From an uncultured Alphaproteobacteria bacterium (GTDB taxonomy: Bacteria; Pseudomonadota; Alphaproteobacteria; Caulobacterales; Caulobacteraceae): a stretch of DNA of 64,000 bases. Positions within the stretch are counted from its first letter, which is position 1, and the number at the start of each line of letters is the position of its first letter. A program made the translations under genes and the position numbers. The DNA lies in NCBI GenBank assembly GCA_937920085.1, contig CALETE010000081.1:62001-126000 (forward strand), written 5' to 3'. The notes under the pieces were generated by a model, which saw nothing but the letters and a program-made list of their open reading frames with translations, was not told the DNA's origin and did not search any database. Of the stretch, positions 1 through 6,857 are shown in pieces.

Positions 1-246
1 ATCGGCCCATTGGTAGGCCCTGGGCAGGGGGCTTTCTGCGTCATGCTCATGAAAGCGAACCCGGGGGATGGAGCCATGCTCCAAGCTCTCAGACAGGCCG
101 CGCAGGAGGGGCTCGCACCGATCCCAGTCATCGAGGGCTGCCTGCAGGGTCGGGGCGAAATCACCGGCCTCCACGCACCAGGCCAGATCACGGGAAACCA
201 CCACGAGGCGACCATCACGCCCCCACTTCAATGACGCCAGCTTCAT
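1..246 (-). CDS. Fumarylacetoacetate hydrolase family protein (N-terminal part)
   Basis: The minus strand is open for 82 codons from an ATG at 246 to the window edge, so the 3' part of the gene is missing. The start reads MKLASLKWGRDGRLVVVSRD and the last visible residues are PLPRAYQWAD. This is the typical N-terminal region of the FAH family, cytoplasmic metal-dependent hydrolases or decarboxylases that split C-C bonds in aromatic-acid catabolism. The catalytic metal site lies outside the window, so the substrate cannot be judged. A good ribosome site (AGAGGAAA) precedes the ATG. Recognition rests on sequence memory of the N-terminus only. Confidence 0.7.
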   Translation of the reverse strand, partial: MKLASLKWGRDGRLVVVSRDLAWCVEAGDFAPTLQAALDDWDRCEPLLRGLSESLEHGSIPRVRFHEHDAESPLPRAYQWAD

Positions 247-286
247 CGCGTTTCCTCTGTCTGTGTTGTTTAAGAGAGCATGTGCC

Positions 287-556
287 TTAACGCTTGATCA
301 GGCGAGTGCGTTTCGCACCCTGTTCAAAATCTCTGGGCAGATGGACAAAGACTTCGACGCAGATGTCGCCCTTAGGGCCCTCAGCCCAGATATAGTTCCG
401 CTCAAACACCGCGTCGCGACCGCCGGGGGTGACGCCCTCATAGCTATCGCCCCAGGGAATAATCCCCGACAGATCCCGCCAAGACAGATCGCAGGCACGG
501 TCCAGCTCTTCATCAGCCGCCGCGGCGAGGTCTTCAGAGATCGACAGAAAAGCCAT
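287..556 (-). CDS. Small acidic hypothetical protein (89 aa)
   Basis: An 89-residue cytoplasmic-looking protein with no signal peptide or membrane segment. It is rich in Asp/Glu and Trp in the middle, with a basic tail ending KRTRLIKR. A GGAGG ribosome site sits about six bases before the ATG. It ends 40 bp upstream of the FAH-family gene on the same strand, so the two may be cotranscribed. I recognise no domain. The competing + strand frame through this region has no comparable start signal. Confidence 0.6.
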   Translation of the reverse strand: MAFLSISEDLAAAADEELDRACDLSWRDLSGIIPWGDSYEGVTPGGRDAVFERNYIWAEGPKGDICVEVFVHLPRDFEQGAKRTRLIKR

Positions 557-677
557 CAGGGCCTCCAGATTTGGCGGTAAGGGGCACGCTTTGTATCAAT
601 TGCAACAAAGTGGCTCAGCCCGAAACAAGAGACAAGGCGCTCTCGTCCTGCTAGCAAGCGGCGAAAGCTAAATCAGG

Positions 678-1262
678 ATGTCCATGTTTCGGAAGCTGTA
701 TGACGGGGTCATGTCCCTGGCCGGTTCGCGCCATGCGCCTTGGGCCCTGGCGGCGGTCTCCTTTGCGGAAAGCTCATTCTTCCCGATTCCCCCCGATGTC
801 ATGCTGGCCCCCATGGTCTTGGCGCGTCGAGACCGGGCCCTTACCTATGCCGGTATCTGCACAGCCGCCTCTGTGATTGGCGGCTGCCTGGGCTATGCCA
901 TCGGGTACTATTTGGTCGGATTGGGGGAATGGTTGCTGGCCCTCTTGGGGCATGCAGACGGCCAGGAAGCTTTTAAGGCCTGGTTTGCGCAATGGGGCCT
1001 TTGGGTCATTCTGATCAAGGGCCTGACCCCTATTCCCTACAAGCTAGTGACCATTGCCTCAGGCCTGGCGCACTTTTCCTTTGTGACCTTCATCTGGGCT
1101 TCGGTTCTCACCCGCGGCGCGCGGTTCTTTCTGGCCGCAACCCTGCTGAAATATTTCGGGCCAGCCCTTCGGGAAGAGTTTGAAAAACGCCTGACCTTTT
1201 ACTCGCTTCTGGGCCTTGGCCTGTTGATCGGTGCCATCATTTTGATCAAGGTCTTGGGCTAG
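678..1262 (+). CDS. DedA/YqaA-type VTT-domain membrane protein
   Basis: A 194-residue polytopic inner-membrane protein of the SNARE-associated (VTT) superfamily, nearest the short YqaA-like branch of DedA proteins. The early ESSFFPIPPDV segment (about residues 31-41) is the family's re-entrant E-x-x-x-P-x-P-x-D region. A second conserved segment near residue 115 (LIKGLTPIPYKL) carries the paired G-x-x-P-x-P motif. Relatives are lipid scramblases or flippases, or membrane-homeostasis factors. The gene stands 26 bp before dsbB on the same strand and may be in the same operon. Confidence 0.85.
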   Translation: MSMFRKLYDGVMSLAGSRHAPWALAAVSFAESSFFPIPPDVMLAPMVLARRDRALTYAGICTAASVIGGCLGYAIGYYLVGLGEWLLALLGHADGQEAFKAWFAQWGLWVILIKGLTPIPYKLVTIASGLAHFSFVTFIWASVLTRGARFFLAATLLKYFGPALREEFEKRLTFYSLLGLGLLIGAIILIKVLG

Positions 1263-1288
1263 ACGTCCTTTTCAGGTCTAATTGGCTT

Positions 1289-1807
1289 ATGTCCAAACTC
1301 ATCGGCTATTTTCTGGATCACTGGCTTGGCTGGGCATTCGTCTCCTCAGCCCTGATGCTGGCCATTGCCCATGCCTTTGAGACCTTTGGCGGCTATGCCC
1401 CTTGTACCCTGTGTCTGCATCAGCGCACGGTCTATTGGGCGGCGGGGGCCATAGCGCTCGCCGGTATGGCCCTGCCATCGAGGGGCGACCTGCAGCGGTT
1501 CAGATGGGCCTTTAACATTGCCCTGGCTCTAACCTTTGCCATCGGCATGGGTGTGGCGATCTATCATTCCGGCGCTGAGTGGAAGTGGTGGCCAGGCCCC
1601 ACAACCTGTGCTTCGGCAGGGGGCCGGGTCGATCTGAGCGCCCTCGCCGCTATCTCCAATGGCACAGCCAAGATCAAACCCCCCGCTTGCGACGTTGCGG
1701 CATGGCGCCTGTTTGGCATCTCAATGGCCGGGTACAATGTCCTGATTTCCCTAAAGCTCACCGTGCTCAGCCTGATGGCGGCCTCCAACCGACGGTCATT
1801 TCCATGA
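1289..1807 (+). CDS. dsbB: Disulfide bond formation protein DsbB
   Basis: A 172-residue inner-membrane protein with four hydrophobic segments. DsbB passes electrons from the periplasmic thiol oxidase DsbA to ubiquinone. Both cysteine pairs are present: C39-T-L-C42 in the first periplasmic loop, and C107 with C134 in the second. Length and spacing fit the family. Its stop overlaps the coq7 start by ATGA, so it is translationally coupled to a quinone-biosynthesis gene, a fitting neighbour for a quinone-reducing enzyme. Confidence 0.9.
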   Translation: MSKLIGYFLDHWLGWAFVSSALMLAIAHAFETFGGYAPCTLCLHQRTVYWAAGAIALAGMALPSRGDLQRFRWAFNIALALTFAIGMGVAIYHSGAEWKWWPGPTTCASAGGRVDLSALAAISNGTAKIKPPACDVAAWRLFGISMAGYNVLISLKLTVLSLMAASNRRSFP

Positions 1808-2367
1808 CGGAAAAGCCCATTCCCCCCCGCCCTGGACGTGGTGCAGCCAAGGCCAGGCTAGCAGAAATGCTCCGGGTCGATCACGCGGGCGAGCTTGGGG
1901 CAGTCCATATTTATCGGGGCCAACGGGCCGTGCTGGGCGCGGCTCCCGGCAGAGAGCACATGGTCGGGCAACTCGCAGAAATGGAAGGCCACGAGGCAGT
2001 GCATCTGGCGCGCTTTGACAGCCTGCTGACCAGCCACCAGGTGCGCCCCACCCTGATGGCCCCCCTTTGGCGCTTGGCGGGCTTTGCCCTGGGCGCAGGA
2101 ACCGCCTTGCTGGGCGAAAAGGCTGCCCACGCCTGCACCGTTGCCGTCGAGAGCGTGATCGAGAAGCACTATGCAGCGCAGATTGCTGAAATCTCCAGCT
2201 CTGATCCGGATCTCGCCGCCGAGTTAAGCCAGTTTCGGGATGAAGAATTGGCTCATAAGGATCACGCCTTGGCAGAGGGCGCGACCTCTACGCCTGGCTA
2301 TCCTCTGCTGGCCGCAGTGATTAAGGCCGGCTGCCTAACCGCGATCAAGATCAGCGAAAAGCTGTGA
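1804..2367 (+). CDS. coq7: Demethoxyubiquinone hydroxylase Coq7
   Basis: A 187-residue di-iron monooxygenase that adds the C6 hydroxyl in ubiquinone synthesis at the membrane surface. The ferritin-like ligand pattern is visible: the first Glu in RVDHAGELGA, E-x-x-H in MEGHEAVH, a Glu in VAVESVIEKHY, and E-x-x-H in DEELAHKDH. The start chosen is the ATG at 1804, which overlaps the dsbB stop. Starts further upstream lie inside dsbB. The stop overlaps the GTG of the next gene by four bases, giving a tight three-gene operon. Confidence 0.92.
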   Translation: MTEKPIPPRPGRGAAKARLAEMLRVDHAGELGAVHIYRGQRAVLGAAPGREHMVGQLAEMEGHEAVHLARFDSLLTSHQVRPTLMAPLWRLAGFALGAGTALLGEKAAHACTVAVESVIEKHYAAQIAEISSSDPDLAAELSQFRDEELAHKDHALAEGATSTPGYPLLAAVIKAGCLTAIKISEKL

Positions 2368-3014
2368 CCGACGCGGAGATCCTTGCCCTCCGTCAAGGCG
2401 CAGAGACTCCGGTTCGCGCCACCCGAGACCAGATTGGCCAGGTCGCAGAGGACCTTTCGGCAGCCTTCGCCCAGGACCCGCAATTCTTATGGTTCCTGCG
2501 CACCGACCAAGGGCATGACCAAGCCCGCTTGCGCCTCTTCTATGGGCTCTTGCTTGGATCAGCCCTTCCCGACGGGGTGGTGCAGCGGCCTGCCTGCGGC
2601 GGCGCGGCCGCGATCTGGCTGCCCTCTGAGTCCTTTGGACCCACGCCACTGATTGAGTCTCTGCGCAGCCTGCCCCGGATCGCAGCCCTGACTGGCCTGG
2701 CCCGATTGCCCAGGATGATCGCCATGCGCAAGGCCATGGACGCCAACCACCCGAAGGATCGCCCCCACGCCTATCTGTGGTTTCTGGGGGTCCGACCAGA
2801 GGCTCAAGGCTATGGCGTCGGGTCTCGCCTACTGGCAGCCGGTTTGCGAGAGGTAGACGCTCAGGGTCGCCACGCCTTCCTCGAAAGCTCCAACCCTGCC
2901 AATGTTTCCCTCTATGAGCGTCATGGATTTGACGTGGTGAAGACCTATCGCGCCAGGCCCGACGGACCACCCTTCTTTGCTATGTGGCGAGAAGCCCGCC
3001 CGGCGCTCCAATAG
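2364..3014 (+). CDS. GNAT family N-acetyltransferase
   Basis: A 216-residue acetyltransferase with a GTG start that overlaps the coq7 stop (GTGA). The GNAT core occupies the C-terminal half: the acetyl-CoA loop is LGVRPEAQGYGVGSRLL (Q/R-x-x-G-x-G type), followed by SSNPANVSLYERHGF, the usual beta-6/alpha-4 region. The N-terminal 120 residues resemble those of GNATs annotated as dimethylamine-permease-like acetyltransferases. The substrate is unknown. It is translationally coupled to dsbB-coq7. Confidence 0.85.
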   Translation: MTDAEILALRQGAETPVRATRDQIGQVAEDLSAAFAQDPQFLWFLRTDQGHDQARLRLFYGLLLGSALPDGVVQRPACGGAAAIWLPSESFGPTPLIESLRSLPRIAALTGLARLPRMIAMRKAMDANHPKDRPHAYLWFLGVRPEAQGYGVGSRLLAAGLREVDAQGRHAFLESSNPANVSLYERHGFDVVKTYRARPDGPPFFAMWREARPALQ

Positions 3015-3092
3015 GGGCGAACCTTGCCAGACATTCATTTGTCGGCGGAGCAAATTGAAGTTAGGCTCAGGCACCTTTAGGGGTTTTCGAAC

Positions 3093-4013
3093 ATGACGAT
3101 CAGTCGACGTTCACTCGCCCAAATGCTTGCCGCGGCGGGTGCGCTCGCGCCCCTCGCCCAGGCACGCGCCCAGGAGCAGGATGATCCCGCGGCGAACGAA
3201 GCTGTAACCCGCGCGCCGACCACCCGAGATAAGGCAACCAGACTTGTCGCGCCTGTGACGATCAATGGCCTGGGCCCCTTTGATTTCCTGGTGGATACCG
3301 GGGCGAACCGCTCGTGCATTTCAAAGGACCTGGCCGAGGCCTTGTCCCTTCCAGCTGGGCCTGAGATCTCAATCCGCACCATGGTCGGAAGCCACCCCCA
3401 TCCGACCGCACGGGTCGATCGCCTGGAGATCGCTGGACGGAGCCAAAGACGTATCAATATTCCCGTCCTGCCCATGCCCATGCAGGACTCTCGGGGCGTT
3501 CTCGGCGTGGACTGGCTGAAATCCCGCCGCTTGGTCTTAGACTTCAAGGGCAAGAGCCTTGAGATTTCGCCGCCCAAGCACGAGGTCAGCACGCCCAATC
3601 GTGTGGTGGTTCCAGCGCGGCGCCGGTCGGGACAACTGACCATGGTGGACGCCGATATGAGTGGTACCCCCATCAGCGCCATGATCGATTCCGGAAGCCA
3701 GGTCACCATTGGTAATGCGGCCCTAAGACGCCTGTTGAGCCGTTCCGACGCCGGTCTGGTCCGGGTCGAGAAGGTGGAACTCACCTCCCTGGTCGGTGAG
3801 AAGTTTCCCGGAGAAATGGGCTATCTGCCCTTCCTGCGGCTGGGCGGACTCACCCTGGGAAATGTCCCGGTCGTGTTTGCCGACGCCAGCGTGTTTGAGC
3901 TTTGGGATCTTAGCTCAAAGCCGGCCATCATCTTAGGGATCGACCTCTTGGCGCAGTTCAACGCCGTGGCCCTGGATTTCGGCAAATCGACAGTCCGGTT
4001 CGATATCGTCTGA
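3093..4013 (+). CDS. Exported aspartic protease with two catalytic motifs in one chain
   Basis: A 306-residue retropepsin-like (clan AA) protein. Residues 1-26 look like an export signal (SRRS near the start, then an Ala/Leu-rich core ending AQARA), so it probably acts in the periplasm. It contains two lobes. The first has D68-T-G-A and the strand GVLGVDWL at 135-142. The second has D199-S-G-S and ILGIDLL at 280-286. Retropepsins usually contribute one Asp per chain and dimerise; here both half-sites are in one protein. Caulobacter PerP, which trims the polar protein PodJ, belongs to a similar broad family, but identity with PerP cannot be claimed. It is a single gene, facing the HNH gene. 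Confidence 0.8.
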   Translation: MTISRRSLAQMLAAAGALAPLAQARAQEQDDPAANEAVTRAPTTRDKATRLVAPVTINGLGPFDFLVDTGANRSCISKDLAEALSLPAGPEISIRTMVGSHPHPTARVDRLEIAGRSQRRINIPVLPMPMQDSRGVLGVDWLKSRRLVLDFKGKSLEISPPKHEVSTPNRVVVPARRRSGQLTMVDADMSGTPISAMIDSGSQVTIGNAALRRLLSRSDAGLVRVEKVELTSLVGEKFPGEMGYLPFLRLGGLTLGNVPVVFADASVFELWDLSSKPAIILGIDLLAQFNAVALDFGKSTVRFDIV

Positions 4014-4022
4014 CGACGCGCC

Positions 4023-4583
4023 TTAAGCCTCTAGCTCCGTGTCCCAATACAGAAAGTCCATCCAACTGCGATGAAGGTGGTTGGGCGGGAATTTGCGGCC
4101 ACGCTCCTGAAGCTCATAGGTCGAGGGCTGCTTTGGCTTCACGAAGGGATGCATATTGGCTTGGTTCGGCGTCTTGCCGCCCTTGATGAAGTTGCATCGG
4201 GCGCAGGCGGTGACAATGTTTTCCCAGGTGGTCCGGCCGCCGAGGGATCTGGGCGTCACATGGTCAAAGGTCAGGTCTTCCGACCGATGGCAGTACTGAC
4301 AGGAAAATGAGTCCCGCAAAAACAGATTGAACCGGGTGAAGACCGGCGGGCGATCCTGAGCCACATAGCTCTTTAGGGCCACAACGCTGGGGAGTTGCAT
4401 CTCGAAGGATGGCGAACGAATGGTCTGATCATAGGTCGAGACCACATCGACGCGGTCGAGAAAGACCGCCTTGATCGTATCCTGCCAAGACCACAAGGAC
4501 AGGGGATAATAGCTCAAGGGCCGAAAGTCGGCGTTGAGCACGAGGGCCGGCCATCCGGACGGTGGCTTGCTAAGCACCTCCAT
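4023..4583 (-). CDS. HNH endonuclease
   Basis: A 186-residue protein with an HNH nuclease fold at about residues 90-140. The zinc-binding pairs are C-Q-Y-C and C-A-R-C, and the catalytic stretch is FDHVTPRSLGG with a downstream Asn in WENIVTACARCN. Stand-alone HNH proteins of this size are common in alphaproteobacterial chromosomes and are not necessarily mobile or phage-derived. No partner methylase or phage gene is nearby. Its role is not established. Confidence 0.85.
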   Translation of the reverse strand: MEVLSKPPSGWPALVLNADFRPLSYYPLSLWSWQDTIKAVFLDRVDVVSTYDQTIRSPSFEMQLPSVVALKSYVAQDRPPVFTRFNLFLRDSFSCQYCHRSEDLTFDHVTPRSLGGRTTWENIVTACARCNFIKGGKTPNQANMHPFVKPKQPSTYELQERGRKFPPNHLHRSWMDFLYWDTELEA

Positions 4584-4769
4584 GGACGGACCTCCGGGGG
4601 CGCTGAACGGCGCCTATGAACTGAAGCTTGTGCCTGAAGACCAGCCTCCTAAGTTTTCCCGTCCGCCCTTCCGCCAAAGCGCATCAGCAACGGACAATCT
4701 GAGGATAGGCCTGATTCTCTGTCGTCTCCATGACACCTGCCCAAAATTTGAGTCAGGCCGATCGCCGTG

Positions 4770-4813
4770 TCCTCGCTCGCTGCGGCTCTAACCAAACTTC
4801 AAACGAGCGAGGA
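4770..4813 (-). terminator. Long-loop inverted repeat downstream of the 37-aa gene
   Basis: A perfect 10-bp inverted repeat (TCCTCGCTCG at 4770-4779, CGAGCGAGGA at 4804-4813) with a 24-base loop. It lies 14 bases beyond the stop of the leftward 37-residue gene. No U-run follows, so it could be a 3' mRNA stabiliser or a factor-dependent stop rather than an intrinsic terminator. Confidence 0.4.
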
Positions 4814-4827
4814 TCTGAGGGACAGCA

Positions 4828-4941
4828 TTAGGCACCAACGATGGCCGAGGCACCGGCAATGGCAAGGCTGAGGGACACGAACAGGACAGCGACGATCAGG
4901 TCGGCAGCGCGGGCGAAGGCAGGGATGGAACGGTTGGTCAT
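4828..4941 (-). CDS. Small membrane peptide A (37 aa)
   Basis: A 37-codon reading frame with a strong ribosome site (AAAGGAGA, eight bases before the ATG at 4941). The peptide starts MTNRSIPAFARAADLIVAV, continues as one hydrophobic helix and ends SAIVGA. One transmembrane segment is predicted by eye (about residues 14-36) with a short positively charged N-terminus. It shares F-x-R-x-x-D-x-I-V with the 33-residue peptide encoded 195 bp upstream on the same strand. It has its own promoter copy at 5001-5032. I know no function for it. The twin promoter, twin motif and strong ribosome site make chance unlikely. Confidence 0.65.
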   Translation of the reverse strand: MTNRSIPAFARAADLIVAVLFVSLSLAIAGASAIVGA

Positions 4942-5000
4942 TACAAGTCTCCTTTGGGGTCTGGCTCCGGGGGGTCCGAAGCCCATGTCCATCTGGACAA

Positions 5001-5032
5001 CGCTAAGATAGGCGCGATCTAAGCAATGTACA
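5001..5032 (-). promoter_or_regulatory. Promoter/operator copy A, for peptide A
   Basis: Read on the minus strand: a -35-like TGTACA, a 16-base spacer, then a -10-like TATCTT, placed about 57 bases upstream of the peptide A start. The core (plus strand GCTAAGATAGGC, three variable bases, ATCTAAGCA) recurs at 5295-5322 with 24 of 28 bases identical. The arms form an imperfect inverted repeat (seven of eight bases). That suits a dimeric repressor, most simply the adjacent TetR protein. Confidence 0.6.
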
Positions 5033-5083
5033 GTTACATTTTACAATGTACGATATGCAATAATGCATAGGCAAAAGCGGCAA

Positions 5084-5110
5084 CAAAAAAGGGGGCCGGA
5101 ATGGCCCCCT
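5084..5110 (-). terminator. Intrinsic terminator of peptide B
   Basis: On the minus strand an AGGGGGCC stem, five-base loop and GGCCCCCT are followed directly by a run of six T (plus strand AAAAAA at 5085-5090). It lies about 25 bases after the stop of the 33-residue gene and before promoter copy A, so the two peptide genes are separate transcription units. Confidence 0.8.
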
Positions 5111-5135
5111 GATGTCTTGCTGATGTTTAGGTGGC

Positions 5136-5237
5136 TCAGACCGCACCCATCATGGCGGCCGCGACACCCATACCGAGCACCAGCAGGAAGGCCGGAACGA
5201 TCCTGTCGAAGAGACGTTCGAAGTTTACGAGAGACAT
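5136..5237 (-). CDS. Small membrane peptide B (33 aa)
   Basis: A 33-codon frame starting MSLVNFERLFDRIVPAFLL and ending AAAMMGAV. Residues about 12-32 form one hydrophobic segment. The ribosome site is GAAAGGTG, nine bases from the ATG. It shares F-x-R-x-x-D-x-I-V with peptide A and has the matching promoter (5294-5325) and its own intrinsic terminator. It stands divergently from the TetR gene, 130 bp away. No known family was recognised. It may be a regulatory peptide for a membrane transporter or an envelope-stress peptide, but that is speculation. Confidence 0.65.
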   Translation of the reverse strand: MSLVNFERLFDRIVPAFLLVLGMGVAAAMMGAV

Positions 5238-5293
5238 GACACACACCTTTCAGTTTGACCCCGGGGGAGCGGGGAAGTTTGTTATTTTAACAG

Positions 5294-5325
5294 TGCTAAG
5301 ATAGGCCAAATCTAAGCATTGTCAA
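5294..5325 (-). promoter_or_regulatory. Promoter/operator copy B, between peptide B and tetR
   Basis: On the minus strand: consensus -35 TTGACA, a 16-base spacer, then TATCTT, about 55 bases upstream of the peptide B start. The same 28-base operator-like block as copy A is embedded in it. The copy lies 43 bp upstream of the TetR start on the other strand, a normal place for a TetR operator that controls both directions. Confidence 0.65.
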
Positions 5326-5367
5326 GATGCCTTTACGGGGCCCTGATATAGATTTACGGTAAGTGTC

Positions 5368-5997
5368 ATGAGAGAAACTGTCTCAGCCGATAATCGGCCC
5401 TATCACCACGGTGATCTACGACGTGCCCTGATCGATGCGGCGCGGCGACTCTTAGAACGCGACGGTCCTTCGGCCCTATCCCTGCGCGCTGTGGCTCGAG
5501 AGGCTGGCGTCAGTCCAGCCGCGCCCTATCATCACTTCAAAGACAAGGGCGAGTTGCTCGATGCCGTCGCCCATGAAGGATGGGACATGCTGAACCAGGC
5601 CATGGCTAAGGCCCGCGCCGAAGCGAAGTCCCTTGGTGATCGCATGGTCGCCCTAGGCGTAGCCTATGTCTGTTTCGCGCGGGATAATCCCAGTCTCTAT
5701 CGCGTCATGTATGACGGCTCACGGGATAAGGACGACCTGCCCGAACATGCGCGCAGGCAGGACGACAGCGCCTATTTCCATGTTCGCGATACCTTGGTTG
5801 AGGCCGGTGCCGATCCCAATGACGAAATCAGTCTGGAATTAGCCACCAGCGCCGCATGGTGCGCCGCCCATGGCCTGGCTGAGATGGCGTCGTTCAAGCT
5901 GTTCGACCACTTGAAAGATGCGGTTGGCGGTGAAGTGGCATTTTTCCGAGGCATACTCTCGCACATGCGCGTGTTTGCGGATCAACCACCTAAGTAG
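5368..5997 (+). CDS. TetR/AcrR family regulator
   Basis: A 209-residue repressor-type protein. The N-terminal helix-turn-helix (about residues 12-58) begins with the YHHGDLRRALIDAA signature and contains LRAVAREAGVSPAAPYHHF. The C-terminal half is the WHG-type TetR ligand domain (AWCAAHGLAEMA). It is transcribed divergently from peptide B, and a near-palindromic site repeated before both peptide genes lies in the shared region. That makes the peptides its likeliest targets. A TTAC-G-GTAA palindrome (5354-5362) just before its own ATG could mediate autoregulation. The ligand is unknown. Confidence 0.88.
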   Translation: MRETVSADNRPYHHGDLRRALIDAARRLLERDGPSALSLRAVAREAGVSPAAPYHHFKDKGELLDAVAHEGWDMLNQAMAKARAEAKSLGDRMVALGVAYVCFARDNPSLYRVMYDGSRDKDDLPEHARRQDDSAYFHVRDTLVEAGADPNDEISLELATSAAWCAAHGLAEMASFKLFDHLKDAVGGEVAFFRGILSHMRVFADQPPK

Positions 5998-6005
5998 CCT
6001 GGTCA

Positions 6006-6857
6006 GTGTCGGACTTTGCGACAAGGTTCGCGCCTTCCCCTACGGGCTTACTGCATCGCGGCCATGCTTTTTCCGCCCTCAGGGCGTTTACCGAAGCCAA
6101 GGCAAGAGGCGGTCGGTTCCTTCTCCGAATTGAAGACATCGACACCACCCGCTGCCGGCCAGTTTTCGAGAAGGCCCTGCTGGAAGACCTCACCTGGCTA
6201 GGCTTGACCTGGGAGCTGCCCGTCCGGCGACAGTCCGAGCATATGGTAGACTACCATGCCGCGCTTCAGTCCCTGTGTGATCGCGGTCTTGCCTACAAAT
6301 GCTTCCGCACGCGCAAGGACGTGGCCCAGGACATGGCCAGCGCCCCCCATGGTCAAACCGCTACTTTTCGAGGTGCCCCCCTTCCCGCCGACCAAGAAGC
6401 CTACCGCCTGAGCCAGGGCGAGCCATTTGCCTGGCGGCTCTCCATTGATGCAGCAAGGACAGCCTTGGGCGACTTCGAAGGCCTAACCTTTCAAGAGGAA
6501 GGGGCTGGCCCGGAGGGGCAGTCAGGCAAGATACTGGCCGACCCTGAGCGCCAGGGAGATATCATCCTGGCCCGAAAGGATGTCGGCGTGGCCTACCACC
6601 TCGCGGTCACGGTGGATGATGCGCTCCAAGGGGTGAGCCACATCCTTCGTGGCGAGGATCTGTTCGAAGCGACCCATGTCCAGCGTCTGCTCCAGGCCCT
6701 ACTCAACCTGCCCACGCCAATCTATCGCCACCATCCACTCTTGCGTGGCGCCGACGGCGTGCGTCTGGCAAAACGCCTCAATTCTGAGACCCTGCAAAGT
6801 CTCCGGTTGGCAGGGGTAAAACCCGAAACACTTCGCAAGGAGCTTGGGTTTGACTGA
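6006..6857 (+). CDS. gluQ: Glutamyl-Q tRNA(Asp) synthetase
   Basis: A 283-residue truncated GluRS paralogue that attaches glutamate to the queuosine base at position 34 of tRNA-Asp. It has the catalytic half only: APSPTG at residues 9-14, a HIGH-like HRGH at 17-20, and a KMSKS-like LAKR loop near 255. There is no anticodon-binding domain, as expected. The start is GTG at 6006. The zinc-binding region that reads C-x-C in E. coli appears here as CFRTRKD with only one Cys, so zinc may be absent. It overlaps the start of the following transporter. Confidence 0.9.
   Translation: MSDFATRFAPSPTGLLHRGHAFSALRAFTEAKARGGRFLLRIEDIDTTRCRPVFEKALLEDLTWLGLTWELPVRRQSEHMVDYHAALQSLCDRGLAYKCFRTRKDVAQDMASAPHGQTATFRGAPLPADQEAYRLSQGEPFAWRLSIDAARTALGDFEGLTFQEEGAGPEGQSGKILADPERQGDIILARKDVGVAYHLAVTVDDALQGVSHILRGEDLFEATHVQRLLQALLNLPTPIYRHHPLLRGADGVRLAKRLNSETLQSLRLAGVKPETLRKELGFD

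Noticed and set aside
68..580. Plus-strand 170-residue frame at the left edge
   Set aside because: It is antisense to the FAH-family start and the 89-residue gene, both of which have ribosome sites and sensible protein composition.
4023..4583. HNH gene as a homing or phage element
   Set aside because: No intron, intein, phage gene or repeat surrounds it, and composition matches its neighbours.
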